Positions 1 through 6,984 of a DNA stretch of 64,000 nt are shown here, in pieces. The translations under genes and the position numbers were made by a program. The DNA is from CAYPTB01 sp964413535 (GTDB lineage: Bacteria > Planctomycetota > UBA1135 > GCA-002686595). Every line of letters starts with the position of its first letter. The stretch's first letter is position 1. A model generated the notes under the pieces. The model ran no database searches. It had not been told where the DNA came from and worked only from the letters and a program-made list of their open reading frames with translations. Location: assembly GCA_964413535.1 (NCBI GenBank), contig CAYPTB010000055.1, forward strand, positions 186,001 to 250,000, in the 5' to 3' direction.

Positions 1-2
1 GG

Positions 3-788
3 GACCTCCTGCGCCAGCCCTGGAAGCTCGTCTACACGAGCCCGACCCCACGCCGGCACGGCGCCCTGTGGCGTTGGATCGTGCGCCGCGCGGACGCGGT
101 GATCGCCGTCACGGAGCGCGCCGCCTCGTTCCTCGACTGGCACACGGCCGTCGTCCCGCACGGCGTGGACGTGGAGGCCTTCCACCCGGCCGCGGACAGA
201 GCCGCGGCCTGGCGCGAGGGGGGGCTGCCCGGTCGCTACGGGGTCGGGATCTTCGGCCGCATCCGGCATTCGAAAGGAACCGACCTCTTCGTGGACGCCA
301 TGTGCGAAGTGCTGCCTCGGCGTCCCGAGTTCACCGCCGTGATCGCCGGCTTTTGCAAGCCGGCCGACCGCTCGTTCCAGACCGCGCTCGAGGACCGCAT
401 CCGCGCGGCCGGCCTGGAGGACCGGATCGTGTTCCTGGGCGACCTCGCGCTGCCGCACATCCTGCGCTGGTACCAGCGGATCTCGCTCTGCGTCGCCCCG
501 CCGCGCTCCGAGGGGTTCGGGCTGACGCCGCTCGAGGCCATGGCCTGCGGGGCCGCGGTCGTGACGTCGCGCGAGGGAGCGTTCCCGAGCTTCGTCGTCG
601 GCGGCGTCACCGGCGAGCTCGTCGACACCGGCGACCGCGCCAGCCTGGCGCGCGCGATCGAGGGCCTGCTCGCCGATCCCGTCGAGCTCGAGCGACTAGG
701 CCGCTCGGCCCGCAGGCACGTCGTCGAGCACCACTCGATCGAGGCCGAGGTCGCGGGGATCCACGCGGTGTACGACAGCCTCGAGTAG
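3..788 (+). CDS. Glycosyltransferase family 4 (GT-B), 3' part
   Basis: The last 261 residues of a GT4-type retaining glycosyltransferase; the start lies left of the window because the frame is open to the first base. The C-terminal nucleotide-sugar half is clear: a hinge segment VVPHGVDVEAFHP, then GIFGRIRHSKGTDLF, a loop ending VFLGDL, and the EX7E-type block PPRSEGFGLTPLEAMACG. These are family hallmarks of enzymes that add a hexose to a lipid-linked or polysaccharide acceptor in the cytoplasm. Donor and acceptor cannot be read. It fits the polymer-modifying genes downstream, but it is followed by a minus-strand gene and is not in their operon. The family call is firm; the role is inferred. 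Confidence 0.88.
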   Translation, partial: DLLRQPWKLVYTSPTPRRHGALWRWIVRRADAVIAVTERAASFLDWHTAVVPHGVDVEAFHPAADRAAAWREGGLPGRYGVGIFGRIRHSKGTDLFVDAMCEVLPRRPEFTAVIAGFCKPADRSFQTALEDRIRAAGLEDRIVFLGDLALPHILRWYQRISLCVAPPRSEGFGLTPLEAMACGAAVVTSREGAFPSFVVGGVTGELVDTGDRASLARAIEGLLADPVELERLGRSARRHVVEHHSIEAEVAGIHAVYDSLE

Positions 789-899
789 CGGCCGCCGCGA
801 CGTGCCGCTCCATGGCGATCACCGAGAGCCTGGCGATCTCGAAGGCTCGCCCCGAGGAGGAGTCTTCCTGCGAAGAGCGAGATCGCAGCACGGAGCGCA

Positions 900-1109
900 T
901 CAAACGCCCTTCGAGGCCAGGTAGCGCTGCACCCGTTCCACGGTGTCGAAGTACACCTTGATCCCCACGCTCGTCTCGAGGTGCTGGACGAACTCGAGCA
1001 GCTGGAAGGAGTCGAGGAGCCCGCCGTCGAACAGGGACGTGTGGTGATCCACTTCGTCGTCGAGCTCGAAGCGCTCGACGACGAACTTCAAGAGCTCGTC
1101 TCGCGTCAC
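900..1109 (-). CDS. Acyl carrier protein, shortened copy (ACP-1)
   Basis: A 69-residue phosphopantetheinyl carrier starting at a GTG. The attachment serine is S34 in GGLLDSF. It is a near copy of the 78-residue ACP at 2814-3050 but lacks nine residues: one Glu near residue 16 and a net eight residues (SPLEMTLEN replaced by Y) just before FDTVER, in the loop/helix III region that normally contacts partner enzymes. The reading frame is intact. It lies 22 nt after the stop of the FRYENF microprotein, the same spacing as in the intact copy. It could be a functional variant or a decaying duplicate; I lean to decaying because its MBOAT partner is missing here. Confidence 0.72.
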   Translation of the reverse strand: MTRDELLKFVVERFELDDEVDHHTSLFDGGLLDSFQLLEFVQHLETSVGIKVYFDTVERVQRYLASKGV

Positions 1110-1131
1110 GCTGCGCCCAGTACCGACGGGC

Positions 1132-1320
1132 TCAGAAGTTCTCGTAGCGGAAGATGCGCGCGCCCGACTGCATGACGAGCAGCAGGACCGTGGTGCCGAA
1201 GAGCAGCACGCCCAGCACCAGGGCTTGGAGCGCGATTCCCAGCCAGCGCGCCGCACGCACCCCCGTTCCCCCGGCCGCGTGCGCGGACCCGAAGCGGTCT
1301 CCCTGTTCTAGGGTGGGCAT
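1132..1320 (-). CDS. One-helix microprotein with C-terminal FRYENF (DltX-like)
   Basis: A 62-residue protein with an ATG start, a basic stretch (VRAAR), one hydrophobic helix at about residues 26-50, and the C-terminus GARIFRYENF, with Tyr59 in the last hexapeptide. In Dlt D-alanylation systems the microprotein DltX has one helix and a C-terminal hexapeptide (FIYNEF type) whose tyrosine carries the acyl group from the MBOAT to the outer transferase. The last 11 residues are identical, apart from none to conservative changes, to those of the 47-residue protein at 3073-3216, while the N-termini differ, as expected if selection acts on the tail. It sits directly upstream of ACP-1. The function is inferred from the tail, topology and neighbours. 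Confidence 0.72.
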   Translation of the reverse strand: MPTLEQGDRFGSAHAAGGTGVRAARWLGIALQALVLGVLLFGTTVLLLVMQSGARIFRYENF

Positions 1321-1500
1321 GGAGAGCCGAGTCTAGCCGCCACCGACGCGGCGTGGTGGCGTGTGCGGCCGGGCCCTAGAATCGTCGCCCGATCGGTCGT
1401 TGGGCGCGGGCGGGCGCGCATCGGGTCGGACCCGCGGGGCGCGGCGTGTGTACCGGGCGGCGGCACGACCTCGAGCGATGCGACCTCCCAGGACCGGCTG

Positions 1501-2613
1501 ATGAGTGCGGCAAGGCGAACCCCTCCCCGCGACGGCGAGCGAGCCGGCCCCCGTTGGCTGGCATTCTGGTCGGGCCTGACGGTCCCTTCGCTCCCCGGAC
1601 TGCTCCTGACCCTCGCGATCGCCGGCGGGTCGTGGGTCGCGCTCGTCTTCGGCCTCACCCACGAGCGCATGTCGGCGTGGTCGCGCTACTTCGCCGCGAG
1701 CCGGCGCGACACCTGCGCCTTCGTGACCGGCCGCGTGCAAGAGGTGCGCGCCGACGCTGCGCTCGGCCGGCCCCTCGTGGTCGTCATCGGCGCCTCGGGC
1801 ACACGCGACGCGATCTCCGGGGCCGACGAGGTGCGAAAGCGGCTCTCGGAACGGCTGCCGGTCGAGCCCGTCGTCCATGGCCTGATCACCGACGGTCAGA
1901 ACCTGCTGGAGACGGCCGCGCTGCTCGAGCAGCTCCCTGAGCGCTTCGACGGCTTGATCGTCGTCGACGTGAACCCCTACCGCCTCGCGGCGGGCATCGC
2001 CGGCCGGCAGCCGGACGGCTCCCTCGAGTACCGCCTCGGCTTCCGCAACAGGGTTTTCGAGGAGTTCATCGATCAGGTCGGCATCGAGAACGGCGAGCCG
2101 ATCAGCTACTTCTGGGACAACCGCGAGTTCTTCCTGCCCCGCATGCGGAACGTCTACCGCAACCTGCGGCGGGGTGCCCCGACCGAGATCCCCAGGCCGC
2201 CGCAGCGCGAGGGCGGCCGGTTCGTCAACGAGGCCACCTGGAGGGGGTTCACCAGCGTCGCGGTGGGGCTGGTCGAGTCGTGGACGCGCCGCGCGGGACC
2301 GGGGCTCGAGCTCCTGGCGGAGCAGTGTCGCGTCGTCCGGGCGCGAGGGGACGTCGCGATCGCGCTGCTCGAGGGACCGATCGCGCCCCGCGCGCGGGAC
2401 ACCGTCTGGGGCGTGGAGTTCCTCGCCGAGTACCGGGCGAACATGGTGCGCTTCGCGCAGGAGAACGGGCTCCTCTACTGGGACGTCGCGGCGGAGGCGG
2501 AGCTCGGCCGCGCCGACTTCTACGACTGGGGGCACCTGAACAGCGCCGACGCGCGCGAGCGCTTCACGCGCGTCCTCGTCGACCGGATCGCGGGCGTCCT
2601 CGCGTCGCGCTAG
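1501..2613 (+). CDS. Membrane-anchored SGNH-fold protein, DltD-like (copy 1)
   Basis: A 370-residue protein with one N-terminal membrane helix (about residues 35-55) and a large extracytoplasmic part. A block-I-like segment VVVIGASGTRDAIS supplies a candidate nucleophile serine, and DFYDWGHLNSADARERF near the C-terminus supplies the Asp and His, the SGNH layout used by DltD and AlgX-type acyltransferases. It is a clear paralogue of the protein at 5803-6954, sharing CAFVTGRV, YFWDNREFFLPR and the DxxDWxHLN motif. The ATG has an AGGA seven bases upstream. It diverges from the microprotein/ACP-1 pair. It most likely accepts the acyl group from the shuttle tail and moves it to a surface polymer; this is inference. 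Confidence 0.75.
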   Translation: MSAARRTPPRDGERAGPRWLAFWSGLTVPSLPGLLLTLAIAGGSWVALVFGLTHERMSAWSRYFAASRRDTCAFVTGRVQEVRADAALGRPLVVVIGASGTRDAISGADEVRKRLSERLPVEPVVHGLITDGQNLLETAALLEQLPERFDGLIVVDVNPYRLAAGIAGRQPDGSLEYRLGFRNRVFEEFIDQVGIENGEPISYFWDNREFFLPRMRNVYRNLRRGAPTEIPRPPQREGGRFVNEATWRGFTSVAVGLVESWTRRAGPGLELLAEQCRVVRARGDVAIALLEGPIAPRARDTVWGVEFLAEYRANMVRFAQENGLLYWDVAAEAELGRADFYDWGHLNSADARERFTRVLVDRIAGVLASR

Positions 2614-2635
2614 GCGGCCCGCGCGCACGGGCGAT

Positions 2636-2808
2636 CGATTCAGGCTCCGGAGTCCACGAGCTCGAGCGCCCGCTCTTCGCGACCGTTTGATGCAGCACAT
2701 CGAGACGACGTGCGGTTTCAAGATCATGGCCACCGAGGTCGCTCGACCACTTCGACACGATCGGCCGCATCTACGGGTTCGTGGCGCGCCGTCTCCCTGC
2801 CTGACGGC
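2636..2808 (+). pseudogene. Acyl carrier protein remnant
   Basis: A broken plus-strand copy of an ACP like the intact one at 21346-21585. LMQHIETTCGFKI is readable as MQHIETTCGFKI from 2688. Just upstream, CCGCTCTTC followed by CGACCG matches the intact gene up to the point where about 30 nt carrying the LDSF attachment serine are missing. A 2-nt deletion after ATEV then shifts the frame, and the remaining helix (equivalent to HFDSIGRI) is only readable in another frame. Without the serine it cannot be a carrier. It follows the copy-1 SGNH gene, so an ACP once belonged to that transcription unit. Confidence 0.7.
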
Positions 2809-2813
2809 GGGGA

Positions 2814-3050
2814 TCAACCGCGCCGCGAGCCCAGGTAGCGCAGCATCCGCTCCACGGTGTCGAAGTTCTCGAGCGTCATCTCCAGCGGCGACACCTTGAT
2901 TCCCGCGCTCGTCTCGAGGTGCTGGACGAACTCGAGCAGCTGGAAGGAGTCGAGGAGCCCGCCGTCGAACAGGGACGTGTGGTGATCCACTTCGTCGTCC
3001 TCGAGCTCGAAGCGCTCGACGATGAACTTCAAGAGCTCGTCTCGCGTCAC
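2814..3050 (-). CDS. Acyl carrier protein (ACP-2, DltC-like)
   Basis: A 78-residue carrier protein with a GTG start, the acidic helix pattern of ACPs and attachment serine S35 in GGLLDSFQLLEFV. It ends an apparent minus-strand operon of MBOAT, SGNH hydrolase, FRYENF microprotein and ACP; the gap from the microprotein stop is 22 nt. In the Dlt paradigm such a carrier is charged by an adenylating ligase (candidate at 6985-8553) and docks on the cytoplasmic face of the MBOAT. It is not a typical fatty-acid ACP, since it has LDSF rather than the DSLD motif. The acyl cargo is unknown. Confidence 0.85.
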   Translation of the reverse strand: MTRDELLKFIVERFELEDDEVDHHTSLFDGGLLDSFQLLEFVQHLETSAGIKVSPLEMTLENFDTVERMLRYLGSRRG

Positions 3051-3072
3051 GATGCGCCCTGTACCGACGGGC

Positions 3073-3216
3073 TCAGAAGTTCTCGTAACGGAAGATCCGT
3101 GCTCCCGAGCGCATCAGGAGGAAAGACACGACCGCCGCGAACAAGAGGAGTCCGAGGATCAATCCCTGTAGGAGCATGCCCGACCAGCCAGCCAAGCCTG
3201 CGTTCCGGGAGATCAC
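3073..3216 (-). CDS. One-helix microprotein with C-terminal FRYENF (DltX-like)
   Basis: A 47-residue protein. The GTG start at 3216 overlaps the TGA of the upstream SGNH gene in a GTGA, so translation is probably coupled. It is almost only a membrane helix (about residues 13-35) plus the tail SGARIFRYENF with Tyr44, nearly identical to the tail of the 62-residue protein at 1132-1320. The gene order MBOAT, SGNH, microprotein, carrier matches the components of Dlt-type acylation. I infer that the tyrosine is the acyl shuttle between the MBOAT and the SGNH transferase, with the C-terminus outside. Automated gene callers may miss it because it is short and has a GTG start. Confidence 0.75.
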   Translation of the reverse strand: MISRNAGLAGWSGMLLQGLILGLLLFAAVVSFLLMRSGARIFRYENF

Positions 3217-4487
3217 CACGTCTCTGGATTCTCGAGGAGCGAGTCCGCGCACCATTTGAACTGCAGCGTGAGCCGGTTGGAGAGCGCGGCCGGCCCCAGC
3301 GCGATGGGCCCGGCGGCGAGTGCTTGGAAGTACAGCGTGACTCCGGCGAGCTGCGCGTCGTCGTAGATCGGGATTGCGAGAGTCGCGCCGGCGGGAAGGA
3401 ATCTCGGCGCGAGCAAGGGCTTCGCAGGATCGACGAGGAGCCGGCCTCCCGCCACATCGATGCTCGCCGCCGCGAAACTGGAGAGGATCACGGACCCCTG
3501 CGCTTCCCGCGGCAGGCCGGTCGTGCGCAGGCGCAGGTCGCCGCCTGGGGACGGGTCTCCCTCGCCCTCGAGGAGGATCGGGCTCGCGCTGGCGCCTGAG
3601 CTCGAGTACTCCGCGCACACCGTCCCGAGGACGATCTTCGCCGCGATCCGCTGCAGGAACAGCGCGGCCTCGGGCGCCATCTCCCCGTTGGAGAAGCCGA
3701 TCGGGCTCTGCTCGAAGATGTAGGCGTAGAAGACGCAGGCGGTCAGATAGTTGCCTTTGACCGACGGATGCGAGCCGTCGGGCTCGAAGAGCTCGATCGT
3801 CGGATCGGCGTGGATCGCCGCACGCCATGCCTCGCCCACGGGGACCACCCCGGCGCCGATCCCGCGCGCGACCTCCCGGTAGGCCGACGTCAGCGCGTCC
3901 TGCATCGCGTCGAACGTGGCGAAGGTCGGGCTGCACTCCGAATCGAGGCAGAACTGCCCCCCGTTCTTGCGCGCCCACGTCTGGAACATGAGCGTGGTGG
4001 TCGAGGGGTCGTTCGCCTCGATCGCCGCGGCGAGGATCGCCGCGCCGACCTTCATGTTGGCGTTCTTGGCGGCCTCGATGACGGGGATGACGCTCTGCTC
4101 CTGGAGCACCACGTAGTCCCAGTCGGTCGCCGCGATCAGCGTCAGGGACTCGGGGTTCGCGTCGTGCGGCGCGCCGGTCTGCTGCGGCCCGCCCAGCGTG
4201 TTCCCGGCGGGCGCGAAGGCCTCGACGATCGCGGAATGCCCCCCGAGCTGGCACAGCGTCTTGAGCGCCCCGGGCAGGTTGAGCCCGCTCGTGTAACTGT
4301 TCCCGAGGAACGCCACCTTCACCGGACCGGTCGCTTGCGCGGGGGGCAGGGAGAGGGTCAACAAGGCCAGCAGCGGCATCATGGCGGACACGATCAGGAA
4401 GCCTATCCGACGCAGTCTGCGCCTGGTAGTGGCCGAGCCGAGGAAGGTCGTGCATTCGGGGGATGCACGGCTTCGGGGGCGCCTCAC
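3213..4487 (-). CDS. Secreted SGNH/GDSL hydrolase (DUF4886-like)
   Basis: A 424-residue exported protein. After a basic N-terminus (RRRLRRIG) comes a hydrophobic signal stretch ending near SLPPAQA. Block I is VAFLGNSYTSG with S64; an Asp-His pair lies in EPDGSHPSVKGNY. The N-terminal 260 residues match the SGNH type seen in DUF4886 proteins; the C-terminal ~150 residues look like a beta-rich accessory domain. The start chosen is the GTG at 4487. It lies 31 nt after the MBOAT and overlaps the microprotein by 4 nt, so it probably works with them as an esterase or O-acyltransferase on a periplasmic or surface glycan. The substrate is unknown. Confidence 0.82.
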   Translation of the reverse strand: MRRPRSRASPECTTFLGSATTRRRLRRIGFLIVSAMMPLLALLTLSLPPAQATGPVKVAFLGNSYTSGLNLPGALKTLCQLGGHSAIVEAFAPAGNTLGGPQQTGAPHDANPESLTLIAATDWDYVVLQEQSVIPVIEAAKNANMKVGAAILAAAIEANDPSTTTLMFQTWARKNGGQFCLDSECSPTFATFDAMQDALTSAYREVARGIGAGVVPVGEAWRAAIHADPTIELFEPDGSHPSVKGNYLTACVFYAYIFEQSPIGFSNGEMAPEAALFLQRIAAKIVLGTVCAEYSSSGASASPILLEGEGDPSPGGDLRLRTTGLPREAQGSVILSSFAAASIDVAGGRLLVDPAKPLLAPRFLPAGATLAIPIYDDAQLAGVTLYFQALAAGPIALGPAALSNRLTLQFKWCADSLLENPETW

Positions 4488-4518
4488 GGGGTGACGCGTC
4501 GAGCGACGGATGGGTCCG

Positions 4519-5787
4519 TCATGCGCCGAGCCCTACCAGCCGCCCGAGGATGAGCAGAGCGGCGGAGAGTCCGCTCCCCCCGGCCTCTGCGGCGACGAAC
4601 GCCATGCTGCCCGCCACGAAGAAAGCCGTGATCGACACGCCGAGCACGTGGAGGGACGGCCGCTGGAAGAGCTTCTTCCACCCCATCCGCCGCTTGACCT
4701 GCGTCCAGGCGATGAACGCAGAGGTTCCGATGGCGTGGTACATGCCCCATCCGATGCGGTTCAACGTCCCTGCATGCCACAGCCCCATGACGAGGAACGT
4801 CGCGAACGTCGCGGTGAAGGGGTTGCGAGTCACGCCCATCGTCGGGAGGTACACGTACGACTGGCACCAACGCGAGAGGCTGATGTGCCAGCGCTTCCAG
4901 AAGTCCGCGATGTCACCGGCGAGGAACGGGAAGCGGAAGTTCTCGGCGATGCGCAGGCCGAGCAGGCGGCTCGCCCCGATGCCGATGTCGGAGTAGCCCG
5001 AGAAGTCCATGTAGACGAAGGCAAAGGACAGGCCCAGGTACGCCCACATCTCCCACACCGCCATGCTCGAGGGGTCCTTCATCGGATCGTTGCCAAACCT
5101 CTCGAGCAGGGGAACCAGGCACGCCTCGGCCACGAGGAAGCGCTTGATGAACCCGTGGGCGATCCGGAGCGCGCCCTCGCTCAAGGACTGCAGCGACGGC
5201 CGATCCTCCTGATTCGCGATGAAGTGGTCCCAGCGTTCGATGGGCCCGGCGGTGAAGATCGGGAACAGGAACATGTAGCAGAGGAACCGGGGAAAGCTCC
5301 CCTTCTGCGCCGTGCCGCGCGAGACCTCGAAGGCGTAGTGGACGAGCTTGAACGTGAAGAAGCTCATCCCCAACGGCACGACCACGCGCGCCTCGATCGG
5401 ATGGGTCGAGAGCGCCGCGATCATGGGCGGCAGGTACTTGAACCACGCGAGTTGGAACAGAACCCCGAGGATCAGGAGGAAGTGGAACGACCGGTGGGTC
5501 CTGCCGCCGGGCTCGGGGCCGCGAACTCCGAACCAGAAGAGCGAGACCCAGGCGAGCAGGATCGCGACCGGTTCCCAGGCGAACCACGCAAGGAATCCGA
5601 TCGAGACCGCCGAGAGGAACCACGGACGGAACCCCACTGGCAGCCGCCAGACGAGGAGAGCACAGCCGAGGATGACGCCCCAGAACGCGGGCTCGAGGAC
5701 CATCGTGCGAGGCTTTGGCGCGGGCTGAGGGAGGGGCGCTGAAGTCGGCGGCCGCGCCGACCCCGTAGACAGGGTTTCGGCGGGCAT
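4519..5787 (-). CDS. MBOAT-family O-acyltransferase (DltB/AlgI-like)
   Basis: A 422-residue multi-spanning protein. Family signatures are VPLGMSFFTFKLVHY, FPIFTAGPIERWDHF, DFSGYSDIGIG, FWKRWHISLSRW and GLWHAGTLNRI, which contains the conserved MBOAT histidine. Such enzymes pass an acyl group across the membrane from a cytoplasmic thioester; here ACP-2 in the same operon is the likely donor. The start is the ATG at 5787, with AGGA eight bases upstream; only 15 nt separate it from the divergent SGNH gene. Its C-terminus (GLGA) has no tyrosine motif, so the shuttle would be the separate FRYENF microprotein. It is about 50% alike, by eye, to the MBOAT at 20140-21330. Confidence 0.92.
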   Translation of the reverse strand: MPAETLSTGSARPPTSAPLPQPAPKPRTMVLEPAFWGVILGCALLVWRLPVGFRPWFLSAVSIGFLAWFAWEPVAILLAWVSLFWFGVRGPEPGGRTHRSFHFLLILGVLFQLAWFKYLPPMIAALSTHPIEARVVVPLGMSFFTFKLVHYAFEVSRGTAQKGSFPRFLCYMFLFPIFTAGPIERWDHFIANQEDRPSLQSLSEGALRIAHGFIKRFLVAEACLVPLLERFGNDPMKDPSSMAVWEMWAYLGLSFAFVYMDFSGYSDIGIGASRLLGLRIAENFRFPFLAGDIADFWKRWHISLSRWCQSYVYLPTMGVTRNPFTATFATFLVMGLWHAGTLNRIGWGMYHAIGTSAFIAWTQVKRRMGWKKLFQRPSLHVLGVSITAFFVAGSMAFVAAEAGGSGLSAALLILGRLVGLGA

Positions 5788-5802
5788 GATAACTATCCTG
5801 TA

Positions 5803-6954
5803 ATGATTGGCGGAAGGGTCGAGCTCCCAGGCCGAGGCGCGGCGCGAAGCGAACCGGCAGAGGCCGGACGGGGCGCCTCCTCCGCGCCCCGAGCCGCATC
5901 GGGGTGGACCCGGTTCCGCGCCGGCTTCCTGTCCCCGAGCTTCCCCCCCCTGGCGACCATGATCGCTGTCTTCGGCCTCTCGTGGCTCGGCCTGCTCCTC
6001 GGGGTGAAGCCGGAACTCGTGGCGCGCATCTATCCGTACTTGGCGTCGGGTCCCCAAGACTCCTATGCGTTCGTGACGGGGCGCGTGGAGGAGCTCGCCG
6101 CGCGCCCCATTTCGCAGGATCCCGTCGTCGTCGTCCTCGGTGGGTCCGGCCTCCGGTACGCGATCTCGCGCCTGCCACACTTCCTGGCCGAGGCCTCCGG
6201 CCGCGAGTTCGAGGTCTGTCACCTGCTCACGGACGACCAGTCGGTGCTCGAGACGGCGTCCCTGCTCGACGAGCTGCCCGAGAGCTTCAACGGCGTGGTC
6301 GTGGTCGATTCGAGCCACACACGTCTCGCCAGCGGGCTGGCGAAACGCACCGAGGAAAGGGCGTACACCCACCGACTGGGGTTCCGCAGCAGGTCGCTCG
6401 AGCTCGTCTCCGCGCAAGCTGGCCGTCCCCTCGATCGTTCCTCCAACTACTTCTGGGACAATCGCGACTTCTTCTTGCCGCGCCTCTGGCCGACGTTGCG
6501 GAACCTGTGGACGGGGCCTCCGCCGGAGTTCGTACCGAAGGGAGTCGGCGGGCTGCGAGCCGCGGACGGCATGTGGGACTACCACCGGACCGAATGGCGG
6601 AAGTATCGCTTGCGGCGGTACCGTGCTCTGGTCCCCCAAGCCATGGAGACCCTGCTCGCGGCCGCGGCAAGGGTGCGGCAACGGGGGCGTGCCGAGGTGG
6701 CCCTGGTCCAGGTTCCGGTCTCACCGCAGGCACGGACGGAGATCTACGGACCGGACTTCTGCGACGCGCACGAAGAGTCGATGGGGTGCTTCGCGGGCGA
6801 GGCGGGGCTTCACTACTGGAGCGCCGCCGACGAGGCGCGACTCGAGGAGGATGATTTCTTCGACTGGATCCACCTCAACAACGACGTGGCGCGCGAGCGC
6901 TACACCCGTGCACTCGCCGTCCACGTCGCAGCGGCGCTGGCTGCCCTGGAGTGA
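5803..6954 (+). CDS. Membrane-anchored SGNH-fold protein, DltD-like (copy 2)
   Basis: A 383-residue paralogue of the protein at 1501-2613. A basic, proline-rich N-terminus precedes one membrane helix (about residues 50-67). The outer part has VVVVLGGSGLRYAIS (candidate serine), YFWDNRDFFLPR and DFFDWIHLNNDVARERY (Asp and His). Similarity to copy 1 begins upstream of the helix, which supports the ATG at 5803 rather than the internal ATG near 5959. The ligase gene follows after 30 nt on the same strand, so the two are probably one transcript, diverging from the MBOAT operon. I infer a transferase that places the shuttled acyl group on its acceptor; esterase activity cannot be excluded. Confidence 0.78.
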   Translation: MIGGRVELPGRGAARSEPAEAGRGASSAPRAASGWTRFRAGFLSPSFPPLATMIAVFGLSWLGLLLGVKPELVARIYPYLASGPQDSYAFVTGRVEELAARPISQDPVVVVLGGSGLRYAISRLPHFLAEASGREFEVCHLLTDDQSVLETASLLDELPESFNGVVVVDSSHTRLASGLAKRTEERAYTHRLGFRSRSLELVSAQAGRPLDRSSNYFWDNRDFFLPRLWPTLRNLWTGPPPEFVPKGVGGLRAADGMWDYHRTEWRKYRLRRYRALVPQAMETLLAAAARVRQRGRAEVALVQVPVSPQARTEIYGPDFCDAHEESMGCFAGEAGLHYWSAADEARLEEDDFFDWIHLNNDVARERYTRALAVHVAAALAALE

Positions 6955-6984
6955 GTCGAGGCCCTTCGACACGCGCCGGACACC

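Noticed and set aside
900..3112. The repeated microprotein/ACP segment as a mobile element
   Set aside because: It is coding sequence with normal gene spacing and no terminal repeats; simple segmental duplication explains it.
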